NCBI GenBank assembly: GCA_003279845.1
Contig: QCGP01000015.1
Coordinates: 1 to 36,200, forward strand
Origin: Prochlorococcus sp. AG-388-F11
GTDB lineage: Bacteria > Cyanobacteriota > Cyanobacteriia > PCC-6307 > Cyanobiaceae
Direction of reading: 5' to 3'
Length of the DNA: 36,200 bases
The notes under the pieces are model-generated. The model was not told the DNA's origin. It did no database searches and saw nothing but the letters and a program-made list of their open reading frames with translations. Position numbers and translations under genes: made by a program. Positions within the stretch are counted from its first letter, which is position 1; every line of letters begins with the position of its first letter. This document shows, piece by piece, positions 26,252 to 34,412 of this stretch.

Positions 26252-27410
26252 AATATTTTTTTAACTCAGTATCAAATAGGTTTAATAATCTGTCTACATT
26301 CTCCTCTCTTGAGTTAAAACCCATTAAGCCTATACGCCATACCTTACCAGACAATTCTCCAAGACCATTTCCAATTTCTATTCCAAAATTTCTTAAAAGA
26401 TGATTTCTAAACCCATCTCCATCAACTGCTGGAGGGATCTTAACTGTTGTAAGAGTTGGTAATCGATAATCCTTTGATACATGTAATTCCATGCCTAGAC
26501 TTTCTAAACCACTCCATAGTTTCTTAGCATTAGTATTATGTCTTTTCCAAACATTTTCTAAACCTTCATTTGCAATTAATCTAAGACCTTCACGAATAGC
26601 AAAATTCATATTTACTGGAGCAGTATGATGGTAAACACGATCTGAACCCCAATATTTATTTAAAAGAGATAAATCTAAATACCAGTTAGGAACTTTTGTA
26701 TTTCTTGAACTAAGTTTTTCTTCAGCTCTCTTGTTCATAGTAAAAGGACTTAATCCTGGAGGACAACTTAATCCCTTCTGACTACAACTATATGCTAGAT
26801 CTATTTTCCATTCATCTATAAAAAGTTCTAAAGCGCCAAGAGAGGTAACAGCATCAACTAAGAATAAACAGTTATTTTTTCTACATATATCGCCAATCCC
26901 CTCAAGAGGTTGTAAAACACCACTCGATGTTTCAGCATGGACAATAGCAAAAATTGCTGGTTTTTTAGTTTCTATTTCATACTTGATTTCTTCATAAGAA
27001 AAGGATTCACCCCAAGGTTTTTCAATAACAAATACATCTGCTTTATATCTTGTTGCCATGTCAACAAGTCTGTCTCCAAAATATCCTTTTTTTGCGATAA
27101 GAATTTTTTCTCCTTCCTCTATAAAATTAGCTATAGAAGCCTCCATAGCTGCACTTCCAGTACCACTCATTGGAAGAGTCAGACGATTATTACATTGCCA
27201 GGTATATCTTAGAAGTTGTTGAACATCAGACATCAATGAAATATATGCTTCATCTAAGTGACCAATAGGATTCAAAGAAAGAGCGCTTAAGACTTCTGGA
27301 TGTGCGTTTGAAGGACCAGGACCTAATAAAAGTCTAGAGGGAACATAAGTCTTTGAGAAATGAGATAAATTCTCTTCATTTAAAGCCGAAATAAGTTTTG
27401 CTTCTGTCAA
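26226..27410 (-). CDS. Serine/alanine-glyoxylate aminotransferase family protein
   Basis: Class V PLP aminotransferase of 394 residues. LLLGPGPSNAHPEVLSAL (27-44) is the family start, SGTGSAAMEA forms the PLP phosphate loop, VDAVTSLGAL holds Asp186, and SCSQKGLSCPPGLSP carries the Schiff-base Lys212. In cyanobacteria this enzyme removes photorespiratory glyoxylate using alanine or serine as amino donor; older annotations call it a soluble hydrogenase subunit. ATG at 27410. It diverges from glnA, and a perfect 8-base inverted repeat (27443-27465) lies 33 bases upstream of its start. Confidence 0.9.
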   Translation of the reverse strand: MTEAKLISALNEENLSHFSKTYVPSRLLLGPGPSNAHPEVLSALSLNPIGHLDEAYISLMSDVQQLLRYTWQCNNRLTLPMSGTGSAAMEASIANFIEEGEKILIAKKGYFGDRLVDMATRYKADVFVIEKPWGESFSYEEIKYEIETKKPAIFAIVHAETSSGVLQPLEGIGDICRKNNCLFLVDAVTSLGALELFIDEWKIDLAYSCSQKGLSCPPGLSPFTMNKRAEEKLSSRNTKVPNWYLDLSLLNKYWGSDRVYHHTAPVNMNFAIREGLRLIANEGLENVWKRHNTNAKKLWSGLESLGMELHVSKDYRLPTLTTVKIPPAVDGDGFRNHLLRNFGIEIGNGLGELSGKVWRIGLMGFNSREENVDRLLNLFDTELKKYSIFESSTF

Positions 27411-27442
27411 AGAATTACATCCAATTACTTTTAAATTAAACT

Positions 27443-27465
27443 AATATCGCCACATAAGCGATATT
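27443..27465. promoter_or_regulatory. Inverted repeat upstream of the aminotransferase gene
   Basis: Perfect 8-base arms AATATCGC (27443-27450) and GCGATATT (27458-27465) around a 7-base spacer. The repeat lies 33 to 55 bases upstream of the aminotransferase ATG, where an operator or promoter-overlapping site would be. No known cyanobacterial regulator consensus is matched with confidence, and a chance palindrome cannot be excluded. Confidence 0.4.
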
Positions 27466-27520
27466 TATTTAAAGAAATTCATCCAATTTAAATATTTAGG
27501 TAAACAATTATTAAACTTAT

Positions 27521-27551
27521 GACTTGAAACACTAAAAGAAGACATCAAGTC
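27521..27551. repeat. Inverted repeat GACTTGA/TCAAGTC in the glnA upstream region
   Basis: Perfect 7-base arms at 27521-27527 and 27545-27551 with a 17-base spacer, just upstream of the NtcA-like site. It is followed by A residues, not T, on the plus strand, so it is not a terminator for that strand. It could be a second regulator site or a leader hairpin; evidence is only the symmetry. Confidence 0.3.
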
Positions 27552-27560
27552 TTAAAAAAA

Positions 27561-27602
27561 GTTACCGTTGATACATAACAAGAATCATCAAGTTATTAAT
27601 TT
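27561..27602 (+). promoter_or_regulatory. NtcA-activated-type promoter of glnA
   Basis: GTTACCGTTGATAC (27561-27574) matches the NtcA site GTA-N8-TAC except for one base in the left half. Exactly 22 bases further is TAATTT (27597-27602), fitting the -10 pattern TAN3T. This spacing is that of class II NtcA promoters, and glnA is a classic NtcA target in cyanobacteria. Transcription would start about 10-15 bases upstream of the glnA ATG. Confidence 0.6.
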
Positions 27603-27623
27603 CATATAAGGTATTAAAAAATT

Positions 27624-29045
27624 ATGTCTAAATCTCCTCAAGATGTTTTAAGTCAAATTAAAGACGAAGGAATTGAACTCATCGATTTAAAATTCACTGA
27701 TATTCATGGAAAATGGCAACATTTAACTCTTACATCAGACATGATAGAGGAGGATTCTTTTACAGAAGGTTTGGCATTTGATGGCTCATCAATAAGAGGT
27801 TGGAAAGCAATTAATGCCTCGGATATGTCAATGGTGCCCGACGCAAGTACAGCTTGGATAGATCCTTTTTATAAACATAAAACTCTAAGTATGATTTGCT
27901 CTATTCAAGAGCCAAGAAGCGGGGAACCTTATGATAGGTGTCCAAGAGCTTTAGCTCAAAAGGCATTAAAATATTTAGACTCGACGGGTATAGCAGATAA
28001 TGCATTTTTTGGACCAGAACCAGAATTCTTTTTATTCGATGATGTTAGATATGACTCTAAAGAGGGAGGTTGTTTTTATAGTGTAGATACTATTGAAGCG
28101 CCATGGAATACAGGGAGAATTGAAGAAGGTGGAAACTTAGGATACAAAATACAATATAAAGAAGGATATTTTCCAGTAGCCCCAAATGATACTGCGCAAG
28201 ATATCAGATCTGAGATGCTTCTTCTTATGGGTGAATTAGGTATCCCCACAGAAAAACATCACCATGAAGTTGCTGGTGCCGGTCAACACGAGCTTGGAAT
28301 GAAATTTGATTCGTTAATAAATGCTGCTGATAACGTTATGACTTATAAATACGTTGTCAGAAATGTTGCAAAAAAATATGGTAAAACAGCAACATTTATG
28401 CCAAAGCCTGTTTTTAACGACAACGGAACAGGAATGCATGTTCATCAAAGTTTATGGAAGGGTGGACAGCCACTATTCTTTGGTGAAGGATCATATGCGA
28501 ATTTATCTCAAACAGCAAGATGGTATATCGGAGGTATACTTAAACATGCACCTTCATTCCTAGCATTTACTAACCCAACTACAAATAGTTATAAACGATT
28601 GGTTCCAGGATTCGAAGCACCTGTAAATCTAGTTTATTCTGAGGGTAATAGATCAGCTGCAGTAAGAATACCTTTAACAGGTCCAAGCCCTAAAGCTAAA
28701 AGATTAGAATTCAGATCTGGTGACGCACTAGCAAATCCTTACTTAGCATTTTCTGTAATGATGCTTGCTGGTATTGATGGAATTAAAAATCAAATTGATC
28801 CTGGTGATGGAGTAGATGTAGATTTGTTTGAACTTCCAGCTGATGAACTTGCAAAAATTGATACAGTACCATCATCTCTAAATGACTCACTTAATGCGCT
28901 AAAAGCAGATAAGGATTATCTATTAGCTGGTGGAGTATTTACTGAAGATTTTATTGATAACTTCATCGATATAAAATACGAAGAGGTACAACAACTAAGA
29001 CAAAGGCCTCATCCACATGAATTCTTCATGTATTACGATGCATAA
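27624..29045 (+). CDS. glnA: Glutamine synthetase, type I
   Basis: ATP-dependent ammonium assimilation into glutamine. 473 residues, standard GSI. Motifs: beta-grasp [19 protein letters not shown] (51-60), the metal Glu residues in [24 protein letters not shown] (212-223), the ATP/glutamate loop [14 protein letters not shown] (265-278), NRSAAVRIP and the latch region. At the place of the adenylylated Tyr of enteric GS (NLYDLP), this protein has DLFELP with Phe402, so adenylylation control is impossible there. Cyanobacteria instead use NtcA and inactivating factors. ATG 27624; an NtcA-type promoter upstream and a strong terminator downstream make it a single-gene unit. Confidence 0.97.
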   Translation: MSKSPQDVLSQIKDEGIELIDLKFTDIHGKWQHLTLTSDMIEEDSFTEGLAFDGSSIRGWKAINASDMSMVPDASTAWIDPFYKHKTLSMICSIQEPRSGEPYDRCPRALAQKALKYLDSTGIADNAFFGPEPEFFLFDDVRYDSKEGGCFYSVDTIEAPWNTGRIEEGGNLGYKIQYKEGYFPVAPNDTAQDIRSEMLLLMGELGIPTEKHHHEVAGAGQHELGMKFDSLINAADNVMTYKYVVRNVAKKYGKTATFMPKPVFNDNGTGMHVHQSLWKGGQPLFFGEGSYANLSQTARWYIGGILKHAPSFLAFTNPTTNSYKRLVPGFEAPVNLVYSEGNRSAAVRIPLTGPSPKAKRLEFRSGDALANPYLAFSVMMLAGIDGIKNQIDPGDGVDVDLFELPADELAKIDTVPSSLNDSLNALKADKDYLLAGGVFTEDFIDNFIDIKYEEVQQLRQRPHPHEFFMYYDA

Positions 29046-29070
29046 TTAGAAGAACTAATTAGTTTAAATT

Positions 29071-29119
29071 AATCAATTTGAGAAATATCACAAAATATTC
29101 TCAAATTGATTTTTTTTTT
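29071..29119 (+). terminator. Rho-independent terminator of glnA
   Basis: A perfect 14-base stem, AATCAATTTGAGAA (29071-29084) with TTCTCAAATTGATT (29098-29111), and a 13-base loop, followed by an unbroken T run to 29119. It is the clearest terminator in the window and lies 26 bases after the glnA stop. Confidence 0.88.
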
Positions 29120-29147
29120 GTTGGAATATATATATATAAATTGAAAA

Positions 29148-30203
29148 ATGACTAGGGAATCTATTTCAAAAATTGCATATAAAACGCTACAACAAAGTAA
29201 AAGCATTGCAGGTTTCGCCCACAAGCAGATCAGTTCAAGATTAATGAATTTTATTCTTCCCGATTCAAAGCTTGAAAATTTTGATTTAGATAAGAATCTT
29301 CTAATGCAAATCCAAAGTTCAATGGATAACTTAAGAGAAGAAGATTGGAATGATGCAGAAAAAAATATATATCCAAAAAAATTATTGTTTGACGAGCCAT
29401 GGCTTAGATATCTAACTCAATATCCTAAAATTTGGCTCGATATGCCTAATACGTGGGATAGACGCAGAAAACAAAACTTTGATGATCTTCCAAAATCAAT
29501 TGAAAAAGATAATTATCCTCAATATTACTTGAGAAATTTTCATCATCAAACAGATGGTTATTTATCAGATTTTTCTGCAAGCATTTATGACCTACAAGTA
29601 GAGATACTTTTCAATGGGAGTGCTGACTCAATGAGGAGAAGAATAATTAAACCAATCAAAAAAGGACTTGAAAACTTTAGTGATAGAAAAAAAAGTTCTA
29701 TAAAATTACTGGATGTGGCTACAGGTTCTGGAAGGACATTAAAACAATTAAGGGCAGCATTTCCTAAAGAAAAAATTACAGGAATTGATTTATCTGATTC
29801 ATATCTAAAAGAAGCTAGCAGATATATATCAGATTTAGATGGAGATTTAATTGAGTTAATAAAAGGTAATGCTGAAGAATTACCGTTTGAAAATGATAGT
29901 TTTCAATCCATTTCTTGTGTTTACTTATTTCACGAGTTACCTAGAACAATAAGAGCTAAAGTATTAAATGAATTTTTCAGAGTTCTTGAGTCTGGGGGTA
30001 CATTAGTATTGGCTGATTCAATTCAAATAAGCGATTCACCAGACTTTATTCCCATAATGGAAAACTTCTATAAATCTTTTCATGAACCTTTTTATTCTGA
30101 TTACATAAGAGAAGATATAGATTCTAAAATTGAGGAAGTAGGATTTAAAGACGTAAAATCAAATTCTTTTTTCATGACCAAAGTATGGTCTGCTGTAAAG
30201 TAA
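29148..30203 (+). CDS. Class I SAM-dependent methyltransferase with long N-terminal region
   Basis: 351 residues. The methyltransferase domain occupies about 180-340: motif I LLDVATGSGRTL (187-198), acidic motif II end GIDLSDSYLKEA, NAEELPFENDSFQSISCV (motif post-II/IV) and ESGGTLVLADSI (motif VI). It is closest in style to UbiE/ubiquinone-menaquinone-type enzymes. The first 180 residues carry a conserved-looking, Trp/Tyr/Pro-rich part (EPWLRYLTQYPKIWLDMPNT) that is not in the basic fold. Membrane segments are absent. Substrate not deducible; a lipid or pigment-related small molecule is possible. ATG 29148 follows the glnA terminator, so it has its own promoter. Confidence 0.85.
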   Translation: MTRESISKIAYKTLQQSKSIAGFAHKQISSRLMNFILPDSKLENFDLDKNLLMQIQSSMDNLREEDWNDAEKNIYPKKLLFDEPWLRYLTQYPKIWLDMPNTWDRRRKQNFDDLPKSIEKDNYPQYYLRNFHHQTDGYLSDFSASIYDLQVEILFNGSADSMRRRIIKPIKKGLENFSDRKKSSIKLLDVATGSGRTLKQLRAAFPKEKITGIDLSDSYLKEASRYISDLDGDLIELIKGNAEELPFENDSFQSISCVYLFHELPRTIRAKVLNEFFRVLESGGTLVLADSIQISDSPDFIPIMENFYKSFHEPFYSDYIREDIDSKIEEVGFKDVKSNSFFMTKVWSAVK

Positions 30204-30215
30204 AATAAAACTTCT

Positions 30216-30479
30216 ATGACCTATTGGGATAAAGATACTATTAAGCTTGTTCAAAGACTTAATGACAAATTAAAAATTGATCATTCTAAATGGCATAAAG
30301 ATAAAGGGAACAAATATAAAAGATCTGCAGAACTAATTTCGGCGGGACTATGCCATTTAATTATTTCTTGTAATGAGAGGGAGACTGTTGATTATATAGA
30401 AGAAAGTGTTAAATGGTTAAAAGAAATTAACGTAGATCAACCTTGCCCAAGTAAAAATCACCTTTTTAAAGCCAACTGA
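30216..30479 (+). CDS. Small conserved protein, possibly DUF6439
   Basis: 87-residue soluble, mostly helical protein with no catalytic motif that I recognise. It reads WDKDTIKLVQRLNDKLKI at the start and has ERETVDYIEESVKWLKEI followed by a Pro/Cys end (QPCPSKNHLF). It resembles the short cyanobacterial DUF6439-type proteins, a low-confidence recollection. ATG 30216 lies 12 bases after the methyltransferase stop, so they are probably cotranscribed. Its final 22 bases overlap the end of the convergent ATPase gene. Function unknown. Confidence 0.75.
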   Translation: MTYWDKDTIKLVQRLNDKLKIDHSKWHKDKGNKYKRSAELISAGLCHLIISCNERETVDYIEESVKWLKEINVDQPCPSKNHLFKAN

Positions 30480-30892
30480 AGCCTGTTACCTTTATTGCTC
30501 CATCTAATGTCATCAAAACATTCATTAATGATGTAAAGGCCACGACCATTTACACTATTTATTTTTTTGGGTAATTTATAGTTTCTTTTTTTTATTTCTA
30601 AACCGTTACCTTGGTCTTGAATTTGCCAAACACACCAATTAGGAGTAATTATTCTTCTTACTCTTATATTTTTTGTAGGATCTAATTTATTTCCGTGTTT
30701 TACAGCGTTAACAAGAGCTTCATGTAAACCAAGTTTGATAAGATAACTTGATTGAGAATTTTTAATAGGTTCTAACAATTGATCAACAAATACATTTAAC
30801 TGCAATGACGATTCGAACTCATAGTTTGACCAGTAAATCTTTGGTCTTTTAAAAAACTTTTTTAAAATATTTTTGCCCCGAAGAAAGGACAT
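30458..30892 (-). CDS. Anti-sigma-type serine kinase/ATPase (RsbW-like HATPase)
   Basis: 144-residue single GHKL ATPase domain. N box HEALVNAVKHGN (58-68, with Glu58 and Asn62), G1 box DQGNG (93-97), and G2-like NGRGLYII (115-122). This is the RsbW/SpoIIAB-like fold, used in partner-switching control of sigma factors, where the protein phosphorylates an anti-anti-sigma partner. No such STAS partner or sigma gene is in the window. It follows gun4 on the same strand after 48 bases, so co-regulation with tetrapyrrole control is possible. ATG at 30892. Its specific target is unknown. Confidence 0.85.
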   Translation of the reverse strand: MSFLRGKNILKKFFKRPKIYWSNYEFESSLQLNVFVDQLLEPIKNSQSSYLIKLGLHEALVNAVKHGNKLDPTKNIRVRRIITPNWCVWQIQDQGNGLEIKKRNYKLPKKINSVNGRGLYIINECFDDIRWSNKGNRLQLALKR

Positions 30893-30940
30893 AATAATAT
30901 TTTGATACTTACTTAACTTTAACTTATTGAATACCTCTAT

Positions 30941-31660
30941 TTAAAGAATGTTGTTATGTCTCTCTGCAATTGCAGGATGTCGTAGGATGGAATCCATAAG
31001 TCTTACACCTCTTAGTTGATTTATTAGAGGCATATGCCCATCAGGGGCATCTAATGACCAGCAAAAAGATCCGGGATATCTAGTCCATAAGCCCTCGTTT
31101 TTCCAACCTATTTTCGGCCACATTAATTCATATTTTTTCCCTACTGATTTTAATATCTTTGCTTGAATAGAGAAACCAAATCTTCCGTTAGAATAAATAT
31201 TCCATAATCTATCAATGGTTTGTAAATCTTTACCTGACATATTCTTAACCTCACTATAGAAAACATATCCACGTTTTTCAGCTAATTTTCCAGCTAATTT
31301 TCGCAAGTATGAACTTGTTAATCTATCAGCATCTTCAAATTTTTGCTCAACTAAAGTCAATTGCAATGCATTATAATTTATGTCAAAGTTTGAATAAGTA
31401 TTAAACCAATTATTAAATTCAGAATTTTCAAAGAAATCAGGTTTATATTTTTTTAAAACTTGCAATAACCAACCAGCAGCCCAATCATCTCCATTTTTAT
31501 CAAAGATTTCAAACAATTTAGGTCCAAGTTTATAGATATTTTCGAATTCAGATTCGATTTGAGTTAATAAATTTATTCTTTTTCTTTGGTTGGAATCTAC
31601 GAATTTTTTTATCAGATCTAATGTGGCATTACTATAGTTATCTTGTTCTTTGTTATTCAT
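30941..31660 (-). CDS. gun4: GUN4 tetrapyrrole-binding regulator of Mg-chelatase
   Basis: Binds protoporphyrin IX and Mg-protoporphyrin and stimulates Mg-chelatase, the branch point to chlorophyll. 239 residues in two parts: an N-terminal helical-repeat domain (about 8-90) and the GUN4 core (about 97-225) with LTLVEQKFEDADRLTSSYL, DLQTIDRLWNIYSNGRFGFS (145-164) and the FCWSLDAPDGHMP segment (199-211). The porphyrin-binding core residues typical of the family are recognisable. No transit or membrane segment. ATG at 31660, divergent from mnmH across 33 bases. Confidence 0.93.
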   Translation of the reverse strand: MNNKEQDNYSNATLDLIKKFVDSNQRKRINLLTQIESEFENIYKLGPKLFEIFDKNGDDWAAGWLLQVLKKYKPDFFENSEFNNWFNTYSNFDINYNALQLTLVEQKFEDADRLTSSYLRKLAGKLAEKRGYVFYSEVKNMSGKDLQTIDRLWNIYSNGRFGFSIQAKILKSVGKKYELMWPKIGWKNEGLWTRYPGSFCWSLDAPDGHMPLINQLRGVRLMDSILRHPAIAERHNNIL

Positions 31661-31693
31661 TTTAAAAAATCAATCTATAAATAAAAACTATCC

Positions 31694-32737
31694 ATGTATT
31701 TCAAAAGAAAAGAACTAGAGAAATTTAGAAGTTTTAAAGGACCACTTATAGATGTTAGGAGCCCAGGTGAATATTATAAAGGACACATGCCTAATTCTAT
31801 TAACATTCCACTTTTTGATAATGATGAAAGATCAATTATTGGGACGATTTATAAAAAAGATGGAAGAAAAAAAGCTGTAATAAAGGGATTAGAATTTTTT
31901 GAAAAAAAAATGGAATTACTTCTTGATAATTTATTTATAAATATTGACTCTTATAAAAATATTTCTGAAAAAAACAAAAAAGAATTTCTTATAAGAATAT
32001 ATTGTTCTAGAGGGGGTATGCGTTCACAAAGTATTGCCTGGTTACTAGAAAAATTTAAATTAAATCCAGTTACACTTAACGGAGGATACAAAATATATAG
32101 GAGATGGGTATTAGATAGTTTCGCAAAAAAGTTTAATATTATTGTTATTGGCGGAAAAACAGGAACAGGAAAGACAAGATTATTATCATTACTAGAGAAA
32201 TATAAATATCAAACTATTGATCTTGAAGGATTTGCTTGTCATAGAGGAAGTACATTTGGAGGTTTAGGAATGAAAGAACAACCTTCAAATGAACAATTTG
32301 AGAATAAAATTGCAGAAAAATTAAATTCTTTTAAAAGTTCTAATAATATTTTCGTAGAAGCTGAAAGTGCCAATATAGGTAAATGCAAAATCCCTCATGA
32401 ATTCTTCAATCAGATGAAAAATTCTAGGAGAATTGAAATTTTAAGGAGCCAATCTAACAGGTTAGAAGAGTTGATAGATACTTATAGTGTTTTTAAGAAA
32501 CAGGAACTCCAAGAATCTGTATTAAGGATAAAAAAAAGATTAGGTCCTCAAAGAACAAAAATAGCTATTGAATCAATTAATAATGAAAAATGGGACATAG
32601 TATGCAGATCAGTTTTAGATTATTACGATAAATGTTATGAACATGAAAAGGTTGGCAAAACAAATATAAAGTTATTAGATTTAACTGACAAAAAATATGA
32701 TGAAACGATCCTAGAGTTAATAAATAATGTTTTATAA
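31694..32737 (+). CDS. mnmH: tRNA 2-selenouridine synthase (SelU/MnmH)
   Basis: Replaces sulfur of 2-thiouridine at tRNA wobble position 34 with selenium, via a geranylated intermediate. 347 residues: a rhodanese domain (about 1-140) with LIDVRSPGEYYKGHMPNSIN and the catalytic Cys104 in IYCSRGGMRSQS, then a P-loop domain with GGKTGTGKT (153-161) and the DLEGFACHRGSTFG block. Length and both domains are complete, so the gene looks functional. It needs selenophosphate from SelD, which is not in this window. ATG 31694. Followed by psb28 after 60 bases. Confidence 0.93.
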   Translation: MYFKRKELEKFRSFKGPLIDVRSPGEYYKGHMPNSINIPLFDNDERSIIGTIYKKDGRKKAVIKGLEFFEKKMELLLDNLFINIDSYKNISEKNKKEFLIRIYCSRGGMRSQSIAWLLEKFKLNPVTLNGGYKIYRRWVLDSFAKKFNIIVIGGKTGTGKTRLLSLLEKYKYQTIDLEGFACHRGSTFGGLGMKEQPSNEQFENKIAEKLNSFKSSNNIFVEAESANIGKCKIPHEFFNQMKNSRRIEILRSQSNRLEELIDTYSVFKKQELQESVLRIKKRLGPQRTKIAIESINNEKWDIVCRSVLDYYDKCYEHEKVGKTNIKLLDLTDKKYDETILELINNVL

Positions 32738-32797
32738 AATAATTACAAACGAATGTGAAAAATATTTCCTAAGATAAAAAATTATTTACCGAATATT

Positions 32798-33151
32798 ATG
32801 ACTGAAAATAAAACTGCAAAAATACAATTTTATGAAGGAACTGATGAACCAGTAGTGCCTGAAATAAGACTAACTAGGAGTAAGGACGGTACAACCGGTC
32901 AAGCATTATTTTTGTTCGAAAAACCTCAGGCTTTATCTTCAATTACAGACGGAGAAATCACAGGTATGCGAATGATTGATTCAGAAGGTGAAATACTAAC
33001 TAGGGAAGTTAAGGTAAAGTTTGTTGATGGAGAACCCATATTTTTAGAAGCAGTTTATATATGGAAGAACACATCAGACTTTGATAGATTTATGAGATTT
33101 GCGAATAGTTATGCCAAATCAAATGGATTAGGATATTCTGAGAAGAAGTAG
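32798..33151 (+). CDS. psb28: Photosystem II assembly factor Psb28
   Basis: 117-residue soluble protein that binds the cytoplasmic side of PSII assembly intermediates (RC47) and helps incorporate chlorophyll proteins. Recognised from [25 protein letters not shown] N-terminus (residues about 7-27), the [13 protein letters not shown] segment, [13 protein letters not shown] and [19 protein letters not shown]. No signal peptide or helix through the membrane. ATG at 32798; the PerM-like transporter follows 13 bases after the stop. Older annotations may call it PsbW or Psb13. Confidence 0.95.
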   Translation: MTENKTAKIQFYEGTDEPVVPEIRLTRSKDGTTGQALFLFEKPQALSSITDGEITGMRMIDSEGEILTREVKVKFVDGEPIFLEAVYIWKNTSDFDRFMRFANSYAKSNGLGYSEKK

Positions 33152-33164
33152 AATATTTTGAAAA

Positions 33165-34208
33165 TTGGGTAGTTCATCATATTTCAAGTTAGTAGTAATT
33201 TTAATCACTTCGTTAATATTATGGACTCTAAGAGATTTTCTCCTCTTAATAGTTTGTTCCTTAGTAATTTCAAATATTGTATGTAATTTATGTAATCAAA
33301 TACAGAAGGGTTTGAAGATTCCCCGATCGTTATCATTGTTTCTTGTCTTAACTGTTATATCAGTAATTGTATTTACTATTTTTATTCTTGTATTGCCTCC
33401 GTTTATAAAAGAATTCAATGAAATACTAGTTGATATTCCAAATGGTTTATCAAAAATAAATATTTTGATTAATACAAATCTGAACAAATTTAATAATTTA
33501 TTTTATGGTGAACAATCAGAAAATGTTATAGACATTTTCAGTCTTATAAATAATGTAGTAACCATTCCAGATGTCTCAACTATTGCAAAAGCTATTCAAG
33601 AAAGTTTTAAAAATTTAATAAATATAGCGGGGAATCTGGGTTCAGGACTTTTGAAATTAATTTTCGTATTAGCAGTGAGTTTAATGATTTCTATTGAACC
33701 AAAACAATATAAAGAAAATATACTTCTATTAATTCCAAAAAATTATCGCAACAAATTTAGAAATATTCTGGAAAAATGCAATACTGCATTAGCGAATTGG
33801 ACCTTTTCGATGGTCATAAGCTCATTATCAGTAGGTCTATTATCATTAATAGTTCTGTCTATATTAGATGTCAAATATGTTGTCTCAAATGCTTTAATAG
33901 CAATGGTTCTTAATATTATTCCAAATATAGGTCCAGTTATTAGTGGTATATTTCCAATCTCAATTGCACTACTAGATAATTTTTGGAAACCACTGGCCGT
34001 TTTTGGAGCATATGTAATCATTCAAAATATTGAAAGCTATATAATAATGCCATCTATAATGAAGAAAAAAGCAAACTTACTTCCTGGTTTAACATTAATA
34101 TCACAATTTGGATTTACCTTCATTTTTGGTCCATTAGGCTTAATACTTTCTCTCCCATTAGCTGTAGTAATACAGGTTTTAATCAAAGAATCATTTAAAG
34201 ATATTTAA
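33165..34208 (+). CDS. AI-2E/PerM family transporter
   Basis: 347-residue membrane protein with about seven to eight helices. The typical order is present: N-terminal helix pair, a soluble region (about 80-145), then the central and C-terminal helices with IAMVLNIIPNIGPVISGIFP, NIESYIIMPSIMKKKANLLP and FGFTFIFGPLGLILSLPLAVV, the family signature. Substrate unknown; relatives export AI-2 or act in ion exchange. The only plausible start is TTG at 33165, just after an in-frame TGA at 33159-33161. Its end faces the small membrane protein gene over 3 bases. Confidence 0.88.
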   Translation: MGSSSYFKLVVILITSLILWTLRDFLLLIVCSLVISNIVCNLCNQIQKGLKIPRSLSLFLVLTVISVIVFTIFILVLPPFIKEFNEILVDIPNGLSKINILINTNLNKFNNLFYGEQSENVIDIFSLINNVVTIPDVSTIAKAIQESFKNLINIAGNLGSGLLKLIFVLAVSLMISIEPKQYKENILLLIPKNYRNKFRNILEKCNTALANWTFSMVISSLSVGLLSLIVLSILDVKYVVSNALIAMVLNIIPNIGPVISGIFPISIALLDNFWKPLAVFGAYVIIQNIESYIIMPSIMKKKANLLPGLTLISQFGFTFIFGPLGLILSLPLAVVIQVLIKESFKDI

Positions 34209-34211
34209 AAA

Positions 34212-34394
34212 CTACTTAATTAATTTTTTATATAAATATGGGCAAGAAAAAAGTATAAAGAAAGCTAAGGGATGCTTACTAATAGCAAAATATAGTGAAT
34301 TAAAAGTAAAATGATCAAATAATATTCTTAGCTCAGTAGAAAGATCTATTAAAACTAAAGAAAATAAAATTATCAAATAGTAATTCAATTTCAT
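34212..34394 (-). CDS. Small membrane protein, 60 residues
   Basis: Open frame beginning MKLNYYLIILFSLVLIDLST and ending FILFSCPYLYKKLIK. Two hydrophobic stretches (about 4-18 and 42-55) flank a polar middle with ELRILFDHFTFNSLYFAIS. The basic start and end, the position 18 bases behind secF on the same strand, and a resemblance to short picocyanobacterial proteins of the pattern ELR-x-L-x-DHFT followed by HPLA make it likely to be real. Function unknown; a SecDF-linked role is speculation. Alternatively a chance frame in AT-rich DNA. Confidence 0.65.
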   Translation of the reverse strand: MKLNYYLIILFSLVLIDLSTELRILFDHFTFNSLYFAISKHPLAFFILFSCPYLYKKLIK

Positions 34395-34412
34395 AAAATT
34401 AGAAGCCTAAGC

